Shown here in pieces: positions 1 through 4,880 of a stretch of DNA of 8,317 nucleotides. Below the pieces are notes generated by a model, which did no database searches, had not been told where the DNA came from, and saw only the letters and a list, made by a program, of their open reading frames with translations. Within the stretch, counting starts at the first letter, position 1; each line of letters opens with the position of its first letter. This DNA is from an uncultured Neisseria sp. GTDB lineage: Bacteria; Pseudomonadota; Gammaproteobacteria; Burkholderiales; Neisseriaceae. The stretch lies in the NCBI GenBank assembly GCA_947097615.1, contig CAMURX010000069.1, positions 1-8,317 of the forward strand, given 5' to 3'. The translations under genes and the position numbers were made by a program.

Positions 1-77
1 GCTGCGCCTTGCCGTATTACCCATACTGTCTGCGGCTTGCTGCCTTGTATCTTTCCCATTTTGTTTCACTATTATAC
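1..77. repeat. Partial Correia-like miniature element (left edge cut)
   Basis: Read on either strand, this stretch follows the order of words I remember from neisserial Correia repeat enclosed elements. On the plus strand these are CTTGCCGTA, then ACTGTCTGCGGCTT, then GCCTTGT, then a terminal CACTATTATA that corresponds to the usual ATCCACTATA inverted-repeat end. The terminal repeat is diverged, with TTTCACTAT in place of TAATCCACTAT. Only one end is present because the window starts inside the element. These elements are non-autonomous insertion repeats of about 105 or 155 bases that can carry promoters or RNA-processing sites. The match is from memory and not from an alignment. No coding region is supported here. 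Confidence 0.65.
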
Positions 78-83
78 GGCAAG

Positions 84-123
84 AGGCCGTCTGAAAACCC
101 TGCGGCGGGTTTTCAGACGGCCT
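84..123 (-). terminator. DUS inverted-repeat terminator after ftsY
   Basis: A perfect 17-base stem (84-100 with 107-123) encloses a 6-base loop. Each arm contains a full DUS (84-95 forward, 112-123 reverse). It begins 18 bases past the ftsY stop codon. On the minus strand the stem is followed by CTTGCC and not a T run, so intrinsic termination may be imperfect. Paired DUS hairpins at gene ends are the normal neisserial arrangement. Confidence 0.8.
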
Positions 124-141
124 GACATTCGCGGCGCGTGT

Positions 142-1443
142 TCAGCCGTCGATGAGGGCATCAACGAAGGTACGGGCGTTGAAGGGACGCAGGTCGTCGA
201 TGCTTTCGCCGACGCCGATGTAGCGCACGGGTATCGGGCGGGCGGAGGCGAGGGCGGCGAGGACGCCGCCTTTGGCCGTGCCGTCGAGTTTGGTGACGAT
301 AAGGCCGGTGACGCCCAGCGCGTCGTCGAAGGCTTTGACCTGGTTGACGGCGTTTTGGCCGATATTGGCATCGAGCACGACGATGATTTCGTGCGGCGCC
401 TCGGGCATGGCTTTCTGCAAAACGCGTTTGACCTTTTTGATTTCTTCCATCAGGTGCAGTTGGGTGGGCAGGCGTCCGGCGGTGTCGGCCAGTACGATGT
501 CGGTTTTGCGGGCTTTGGCCGACTCGACGGCGTCGTAGCAGACGGCGGCGGAATCGCCTTTGGCCTGGGAGATGACAGTAACGCCGTTGCGCTCGCCCCA
601 TTCCTGCAACTGCTCGCGAGCGGCGGCGCGGAAGGTGTCGCCTGCAGCGAGGATGACGGATTTGCCCTGCTGCTGGAAGTATTTGGCAAGTTTGCCGATG
701 GAGGTGGTTTTGCCCGCGCCGTTGATGCCGGCCATCATGATGACGAAGGGTTGGCCGTTGTCGGGAATTTCGAGTGGTTTTTCCAGCGGGGCGAGGAGGT
801 CGTAGAGGGCTTCTTTGAGCGCCTGACGCAGCTCGCGGCCGTCTGAAAGGCCTTTGAGGGAGACGCGGCGGCGCACTTCGTCCATCAGCTGCTCGGTGGC
901 TTCGATGCCCATGTCGCTGGTGAGGAGGACGGTTTCGAGTTCTTCGTACAGGTCTTCGTCGATTTTGCCGCCACCGAACACGCCCGCGAGGGATTTGGCC
1001 ATTTTGTCGCGCGATTTGCCGAGGCCTTTTTTCAGACGCGCTGCCCAGCTGCTGCTGTCGGCTTGCTCGGTGTCGGTTTGTTCCGTATCGGTTGCGGACG
1101 GGGGTTCGGCGGTGTCTGCCGCTGCGGCTTCGGGCGGCGGGTTGTCGTTTTCAGACGGCCTCCCGTCTGCTGCTGCCTCAGGCGTGGTTTCGCTCGGGTT
1201 TGGGCCGTTTGAAACGGTGTTGTCGGACGGGGTTTCGTCTGCGGGTGCGGGTTCTTGCGTTTCGGCGGGACGGTTGAGCAGGCCGCTGCGGTCGGCGTTG
1301 CGGATGTCGTCGAGGTATTTCTGACGCGCGGCGGCGGCTTCGTCGGCCGCGCTTTCGGCTGCGTCCGGCGCGGTGTCGGTTTGCTCCGCTTCTTTGTCGG
1401 CGGGTTCGTTTTTGCGTTTAAATAGGAAGTCGAATAGTGCCAT
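142..1443 (-). CDS. ftsY: Signal recognition particle receptor FtsY
   Basis: FtsY is the membrane-associated SRP receptor GTPase. It pairs with Ffh to hand nascent membrane proteins to the Sec translocon. The 433-residue product has an amphipathic N-terminus (MALFDFLFKRK), then an acidic, Ala/Asp/Glu/Pro-rich A domain to about residue 130, then the N and G domains. Visible GTPase motifs are the P-loop GINGAGKTT (239-247), DTFRAAAREQL (269-279), DTAGR (320-324), TKLDG (384-388) and GVGE (410-413). The start at 1443 is preceded by AGGAA at suitable spacing. The gene lies 26 bases downstream of a small ORF on the same strand and is probably co-transcribed with it. A DUS in the A domain encodes R-P-S-E near residues 95-98, a tolerant disordered position. 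The length and all motifs look intact. The low-complexity A domain is not expected to align well between species. Confidence 0.97.
   Translation of the reverse strand: MALFDFLFKRKNEPADKEAEQTDTAPDAAESAADEAAAARQKYLDDIRNADRSGLLNRPAETQEPAPADETPSDNTVSNGPNPSETTPEAAADGRPSENDNPPPEAAAADTAEPPSATDTEQTDTEQADSSSWAARLKKGLGKSRDKMAKSLAGVFGGGKIDEDLYEELETVLLTSDMGIEATEQLMDEVRRRVSLKGLSDGRELRQALKEALYDLLAPLEKPLEIPDNGQPFVIMMAGINGAGKTTSIGKLAKYFQQQGKSVILAAGDTFRAAAREQLQEWGERNGVTVISQAKGDSAAVCYDAVESAKARKTDIVLADTAGRLPTQLHLMEEIKKVKRVLQKAMPEAPHEIIVVLDANIGQNAVNQVKAFDDALGVTGLIVTKLDGTAKGGVLAALASARPIPVRYIGVGESIDDLRPFNARTFVDALIDG
1150..1161 (-). repeat. DUS inside ftsY
   Basis: Exact AGGCCGTCTGAA on the minus strand, read in frame as Arg-Pro-Ser-Glu within the disordered A domain of FtsY. 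A truncated copy (GCCGTCTGAA) lies at 838-847 on the opposite strand within the same gene. Confidence 0.9.
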
Positions 1444-1469
1444 GTGTGTTCCTGACGGCGGGTAGTGGG

Positions 1470-1682
1470 TTAGTGTTTGTCGGCCTGGCGGGAAACGGCG
1501 TTGAGCTGCTCGGCGGTCAGCGGGCTGTCGTCTTCGAAGCTGACGTTGTCGCCGAGGTCGCCGTCGTCCATTTGCAGGCCGTCGTCTTCGGGCAAAACCG
1601 TGTTCTGCACGGGTTCGACAGGCTGCGGCGCGGGCTGGGGAGCGGGGGTGCGCCGAAAGAGCTTGGCAAGAAATCCGAACAT
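1470..1682 (-). CDS. Small acidic protein upstream of ftsY, function unknown
   Basis: I do not recognise this 70-residue product. It starts with a basic, hydrophobic segment (MFGFLAKLFRR, residues 1-11), followed by a Pro/Ala/Gln linker (12-27), an acidic Asp/Glu-rich middle (32-52) and a short tail TAEQLNAVSRQADKH. There is no signal peptide, full membrane segment or Cys/His metal site. A start codon at 1682 with AAAAGGA upstream, and a stop 26 bases before the ftsY start, support a real gene in an operon with ftsY. The N-terminus resembles that of FtsY (MALFDFLFKRK) in length and amphipathic character, so weak membrane association is possible, but that is inference. Coding is supported by position, ribosome binding site and biased composition, not by a known family. 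Confidence 0.7.
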   Translation of the reverse strand: MFGFLAKLFRRTPAPQPAPQPVEPVQNTVLPEDDGLQMDDGDLGDNVSFEDDSPLTAEQLNAVSRQADKH

Positions 1683-1835
1683 GATTTATTCCTTTTATTG
1701 CGTTGTTAGGCTGCTGGCGGCGGATTGTAACGCAAGCGGCGTGGATTGGGGCGCGGCGGCGGCGCTTTTTTGCTTTTCAGACGGCCTTTGCCCCTTTAAT
1801 ATGCGCATTTCGTTTATTTGTTGACAGGAATTCGG
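1683..1835. promoter_or_regulatory. Divergent promoter region, small ORF-ftsY / M16 pair
   Basis: These 153 bases separate two divergent units, so both promoters should lie here. On the minus strand a TACAAT -10-like element sits at 1724-1729 without a convincing -35. On the plus strand TTTAATAT at 1795-1802 could be a -10, with TTGCTT (1770-1775) upstream at a poor spacing of 19. A single DUS at 1776-1787 falls between them. Only the location is well supported and the individual boxes are weak. Confidence 0.4.
1776..1787 (-). repeat. Unpaired intergenic DUS
   Basis: Exact AGGCCGTCTGAA on the minus strand between the two divergent units. No inverted partner is nearby, so it is not a terminator. 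Its likely role is DNA uptake only. Confidence 0.9.
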
Positions 1836-3221
1836 ATGATGTTGCGTTATTCTGCGGTGCTGCTTTTGGCGCTTGCGCCGTTTTCGCAGGCGGAGACGGT
1901 GCTCTCGACGCTGCACAACGGCATGAAGGTGTTGGTGAAGGAAGACAGACGCGCGCCGGTGGCGGCGGTGCGGCTGTGGTACAAGGTGGGTAGCGTGGAC
2001 GAGCACGCGGGCAAAACGGGTTTGAGCCACGCGCTGGAACATATGATGTTCAAGGGCACGAAGGCCGTGCCTGCGGGCGAGTTCAGCCGCCGCGTCGCCG
2101 CGTTAGGCGGCAACGACAATGCCTACACCAACCGCACGGAAACGGTGTACACCACCAATATCGCGGTGAAAAATCTGAATGAGGTGCTGAAAATGGAGGC
2201 CGACCGCATGACCGGCCTCAATTTCAGCGACAAGGCTTTTGCCAACGAGATGGACGTGATCCGCGAAGAGCGCCGCATGCGCACCGACGACAGCCCCGAC
2301 GGCAAGTTGTGGGAAACGCTGCACATCAAAATGTGGCGCAAACCCTTCAACAAAGCGCCCGTTATCGGCTACATGGCCGACCTGCACAAACTCAAAGCCG
2401 CCGATCTGCGCGCGTGGTACAAACAATGGTATGCGCCGAACAATGCCATGCTGGTTGTCGTCGGCGACGTGGACGCGCGGCAGACCGTGAAAGAAGCGGA
2501 AAAACTGTTCGGCAGCATCCCCAAGCGCAAACTGCCAGCGCGCAACGGCGAATTTGAGAGGCCGTCTGAAGCGCGCGCCGTGCAGGCCGAAGTGTACGCC
2601 GTTACCGCCCAGCCCATCGTCAGCCTCAACTGGCGCGTGCCCGCTGCCGAAAAAATCAGCGACGAAATGCCCTATGCCCTCGAAATGCTCGGCCTCGTCC
2701 TCGCGGGCACGGATTCGGCACGCTACAACAAAAAACTCCAACGCGGCGACGCCGTGGCATTGGCCGTGTCGGCCGGATACAGCGACTTCGGCCGCAAAAA
2801 CGCCATCTTCTCCGTCGGCGGCCTGCCCAACGGCCAAACCACGCCCGAAGAGCTGAAAAAGCGCCTGCTTGCCGAAATCCGCGACATCGCCGACAAGGGC
2901 GTCACGCAGGAAGAACTCGAACTCATCCGCCGCCCCGTCGAAACCTCGCGCATCTTCGCCAAAGACTCCGTACGCAGCCAGGCCGACACCCTAGGCGAAC
3001 TCGAACACAACGGCTTCGGCTGGCAGACCGAAGACGAAGCCGTCCGCCGCCTGCTCTCGGTTACGCCCGCACAAGTGCAGGCCGCCGCCCGCCTGATTGC
3101 CGCCTCGCCGCTGACGCAGATTACCGTCCTGCCCAAAGCGCGGCAGGCGCAGGCGGCAGAAGGCCGTCTGAAAACACCCGAAACACCCGCCGCCGCGCAA
3201 GAAAACAAGGCACAGCCATGA
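1836..3221 (+). CDS. Exported M16-family zinc metallopeptidase, catalytic subunit
   Basis: This 461-residue protein begins with a signal peptide (MMLRYSAVLLLALAPFSQA, cut near residue 19), placing it in the periplasm. The M16 inverse zinc motif H65-A-L-E68-H69 is present, with the distal ligand E145 in VIREE 76 residues later, so it should be an active peptidase. The C-terminal M16 domain (about 250-435) has lost the substrate-binding R/Y pair: Q302 and L309 occupy those positions by my alignment to the next gene. A DUS-encoded ERPSE (241-245) lies in the interdomain linker and a second DUS encodes GRLK in the low-complexity tail. I chose ATG 1836 because AGGAA at 1826-1830 precedes it and the signal peptide starts there; ATG 1839 is also possible. 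The stop overlaps the start of the next gene. Substrates are unknown. Confidence 0.93.
   Translation: MMLRYSAVLLLALAPFSQAETVLSTLHNGMKVLVKEDRRAPVAAVRLWYKVGSVDEHAGKTGLSHALEHMMFKGTKAVPAGEFSRRVAALGGNDNAYTNRTETVYTTNIAVKNLNEVLKMEADRMTGLNFSDKAFANEMDVIREERRMRTDDSPDGKLWETLHIKMWRKPFNKAPVIGYMADLHKLKAADLRAWYKQWYAPNNAMLVVVGDVDARQTVKEAEKLFGSIPKRKLPARNGEFERPSEARAVQAEVYAVTAQPIVSLNWRVPAAEKISDEMPYALEMLGLVLAGTDSARYNKKLQRGDAVALAVSAGYSDFGRKNAIFSVGGLPNGQTTPEELKKRLLAEIRDIADKGVTQEELELIRRPVETSRIFAKDSVRSQADTLGELEHNGFGWQTEDEAVRRLLSVTPAQVQAAARLIAASPLTQITVLPKARQAQAAEGRLKTPETPAAAQENKAQP
2559..2570 (+). repeat. DUS inside the M16 catalytic subunit
   Basis: Exact AGGCCGTCTGAA read as Arg-Pro-Ser-Glu (residues 242-245), at the expected linker between the two M16 half-domains. 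Confidence 0.9.
3161..3172 (+). repeat. DUS in the C-terminal tail of the M16 catalytic subunit
   Basis: Exact AGGCCGTCTGAA read in a different frame as Gly-Arg-Leu-Lys (443-446), in a Pro/Ala/Gln-rich tail beyond the last M16 domain strand. Confidence 0.9.
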
Positions 3222-4516
3222 ACAAAGTCCTCATCCTCCCCCTCGCGGCCGCCCTGGCCGCCCCCGCATACGCCGTTACCTTCCAACGCTGGCAAACCGC
3301 CGACGGCGCCACCGTCACCTACGCCGAGCGGCGCGAACTGCCCATCGTCCACATGGAAATCGTCTTCAAAGGCGCGGGACAAACCGGCGAAAGCGTCAAG
3401 GGCGCCGCCGCCATGACCGCCGACATGCTCACCTCCGGCAGCGAGCAATACAGCGAAGAAGAACTCTACGACCGCAGCAACCGCCTCGGCATCACCATAG
3501 GCAGCAGCGCGGGCACGGAAAACGCCTCCGTCTCCTTCGCCTCCCTCAGCCGCCGCGACACCCTTTCAGACGGCCTCAAACTCGCCAACCAAATCATCGC
3601 CCATCCCAAATTCGACGAAAAAATCCTCGAACGTGAAAAAACACAGGCCGTCACCGCCCTACGCCAAAGCCTGAGCAACCCCTCCTTCCTCGCCTCGCGC
3701 GCGCTCACTATCCTCAACTACGGCAACCACGCCTACGCCGACACCGCGCGTTTGAACGAAGCCGACATCGCCGCCGTCACTACCGATGCTTTGAAAGCGC
3801 ACCACCGCAGCACCTACGCCAAAAACAACGCCTACGTCGCCATCGTCGGCGACGTCAGCCGCAAGGAAGCCGACGAAATGGCCACCGCCGTCCTCGACGG
3901 CCTGCCCGCCCAGGCGGATATCCGCCCCATCGCCGACATCCCCCAAACCGACGGGCGGCAGCAGGACATTCCTTTCGCCGACAAAGAACAGGCCGTCGTC
4001 GTGATGGGGCTGCCCCTGCTCGTGCACAAAGACCCCGATCGCTACGCCCTCACCGTCGGCAACTACATCCTCGGCGGCGGCGGTTTCGACAGCCGCCTGA
4101 TGAAAACCCTGCGCGACGAAAAAGGGCTGGTCTACGGCGTTTCCTCCTCGCTCAGCCCCTTGGAGAAAAAAGGGCCGTTTGCCGTTTCCTTCTCCACCAA
4201 AAAAGGCAGCGCCGCCGAAGCGCTGGCCGCCGCCCGCAGTGTTTTGGAAAACTTCATCGCCCAAGGGCCGACCGAAGCCGAACTGAAACAGGCCAAAGAC
4301 AACATCGTCGGCAGCTTCCCGATGAGTTTCGACACCAACGCCAAAACCGTCGGCCTCGCCGCCGCCGTCGGCGTGCGCGGCCTGCCGCTCGACTACTACG
4401 ACAACTACACGCGCAACATCGAAGCCGTTACCGCCGAACAGATTAAAGAAGTCTGGCAGCGCCGCCTCGATCCCAAGAAAATGAACGTCGTTACCGTCGG
4501 CAAAGAAACGCGCTGA
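3218..4516 (+). CDS. Exported M16-family peptidase-like subunit lacking the zinc site
   Basis: This 432-residue protein has a signal peptide (MNKVLILPLAAALAAPAYA, cut near residue 19) and the two-domain M16 fold. At the zinc-site position it reads A65-M-T-A68-D69 instead of H-x-x-E-H, so it should not hydrolyse peptides alone. It keeps the substrate-binding signature in the second domain, with R293/R299 and Y306 in F-D-S-R-L...R-D-E-K-G-L-V-Y. In known heterodimeric M16B enzymes one subunit supplies zinc and the other the R/Y pair, and this pair fits that plan. Its ATG overlaps the upstream TGA as ATGA, with AAGG at 3207-3210, suggesting translational coupling and fixed stoichiometry. A reverse DUS at 3565-3576 encodes part of L-S-D-G-L-K. 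A DUS terminator follows 20 bases after the stop. Substrate unknown. Confidence 0.93.
   Translation: MNKVLILPLAAALAAPAYAVTFQRWQTADGATVTYAERRELPIVHMEIVFKGAGQTGESVKGAAAMTADMLTSGSEQYSEEELYDRSNRLGITIGSSAGTENASVSFASLSRRDTLSDGLKLANQIIAHPKFDEKILEREKTQAVTALRQSLSNPSFLASRALTILNYGNHAYADTARLNEADIAAVTTDALKAHHRSTYAKNNAYVAIVGDVSRKEADEMATAVLDGLPAQADIRPIADIPQTDGRQQDIPFADKEQAVVVMGLPLLVHKDPDRYALTVGNYILGGGGFDSRLMKTLRDEKGLVYGVSSSLSPLEKKGPFAVSFSTKKGSAAEALAAARSVLENFIAQGPTEAELKQAKDNIVGSFPMSFDTNAKTVGLAAAVGVRGLPLDYYDNYTRNIEAVTAEQIKEVWQRRLDPKKMNVVTVGKETR
3565..3576 (-). repeat. DUS inside the non-zinc M16 subunit
   Basis: Exact reverse-complement DUS (TTCAGACGGCCT on the plus strand), read in frame as part of Leu-Ser-Asp-Gly-Leu (116-120) in the first M16 domain. 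Confidence 0.9.
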
Positions 4517-4536
4517 GGCCGTTTTGCAAACAGCAC

Positions 4537-4570
4537 AAAGGCCGTCTGAAAGGGTTTCAGACGGCCTTTT
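4537..4570 (+). terminator. DUS hairpin terminator of the M16 pair
   Basis: A perfect 15-base stem (4537-4551 with 4555-4569) has a GGG loop and runs directly into TTTT, starting 20 bases after the stop of the second peptidase gene. Both arms are complete DUS copies. This is a strong intrinsic terminator for plus-strand transcription. Confidence 0.9.
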
Positions 4571-4629
4571 CGTGTCTGCACGGTTTGTTTTTGTATCGGG
4601 TTGGCATGGGCTTTGAGGCCGTCTGAAAA
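4537..4629 (+). repeat. Diverged direct repeat, copy A
   Basis: Copy A holds a DUS hairpin, then a spacer with the words TGTCTGCACGG and GTATCGGGTTGGCA, then TTTGAGGCCGTCTGAAAA. The same order recurs in copy B at 4726-4817. The copies look roughly 80 percent identical by eye, with substitutions and short gaps confined mostly to the non-DUS parts. Confidence 0.8.
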
Positions 4630-4638
4630 GGGATTTTG

Positions 4639-4688
4639 AGGCCGTCTGAAAGCGGAGTTACAACTACCGCCGTATTTTCAGACGGCCT
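4639..4688. repeat. Inverted DUS pair with nested short stem
   Basis: Forward DUS 4639-4650 and reverse DUS 4677-4688 can pair over 13 bases. An inner GCGG (4652-4655) and CCGC (4667-4670) could extend the structure. No T run follows on either strand, so terminator function is doubtful. It lies in the spacer between the two direct repeats. Confidence 0.7.
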
Positions 4689-4723
4689 TATGTTTCCCCT
4701 GTCAGGCAAACGCGGGACAATGC

Positions 4724-4758
4724 AAAAAGGCCGTCTGAACGCTTTTCAGACGGCCTTT
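4724..4758 (-). terminator. DUS hairpin terminator facing aceK
   Basis: A 14-base stem (4726-4739 with 4745-4758) with a 5-base loop is flanked by A5 at 4724-4728. On the minus strand this gives a stem running into TTTTT, as expected for a terminator of aceK, whose stop is about 120 bases away. On the plus strand it ends in TTTCC, so it is probably weaker in that direction. Confidence 0.75.
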
Positions 4759-4817
4759 CCATGTCCGCACGGTCTGTTCCGTATCGGGTCGGCAGGCATT
4801 TTGAGGCCGTCTGAAAA
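4726..4817 (+). repeat. Diverged direct repeat, copy B
   Basis: Copy B has the same order as copy A: DUS hairpin, TGTCCGCACGG, GTATCGGGTCGGCA, then TTTTGAGGCCGTCTGAAAA. It lies 189 bases downstream of copy A. Divergence between the copies suggests an old local duplication, not a recent one. Confidence 0.8.
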
Positions 4818-4870
4818 CATGGCGGCGGCAGGCTTTTAACTTCGGTGAAACTCTGCTTTCAGACGGCCTC
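4803..4870. repeat. Widely spaced inverted DUS pair after aceK
   Basis: Arms 4803-4816 and 4857-4870 are perfect 14-base complements enclosing 40 bases. It begins 10 bases beyond the aceK stop on the minus strand. There is no adjacent T run. It may help slow transcription before the compact terminator at 4724-4758. Confidence 0.65.
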
Positions 4871-4880
4871 CTGCACCGTT

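Larger units (their letters stand above)
4517..4880. repeat. DUS-dense convergent intergenic block
   Basis: These 364 bases between the convergent M16 pair and aceK hold no gene I would support. They contain nine exact DUS copies: forward at 4539, 4616, 4639, 4728 and 4804; reverse at 4556, 4677, 4745 and 4858. Most are arranged as inverted pairs. Two compact hairpins look like terminators, one facing each gene, and two looser pairs could form larger stems. A stretch of about 93 bases containing the first hairpin is repeated 189 bases downstream. Confidence 0.85.

Noticed and set aside
11..80. GCCGTAT (11-17) and ATACGGC (74-80) as a functional inverted repeat
   Set aside because: Seven bases separated by 56. 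One arm lies within the Correia-like element and the other straddles its edge, so chance or element structure is the simpler explanation.
37..846. 269-codon open frame opposite ftsY
   Set aside because: Shadow of the ftsY G domain with no ribosome binding site or recognisable family. It also runs through the terminator hairpin and the Correia-like repeat.
2723..3448. 241-codon minus-strand frame across the junction of the two M16 genes
   Set aside because: Antisense to two well-supported genes, and its translation is low complexity. No promoter or ribosome binding site seen.
4636..4839. 67-codon open frame within the convergent intergenic block
   Set aside because: It is made largely of translated DUS copies and hairpin arms, with no ribosome binding site.
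4537..4870. CRISPR array or integron-like repeat cluster
   Set aside because: The repeats are 12-base uptake sequences in both orientations with irregular spacing. There are no uniform spacers and no associated genes.
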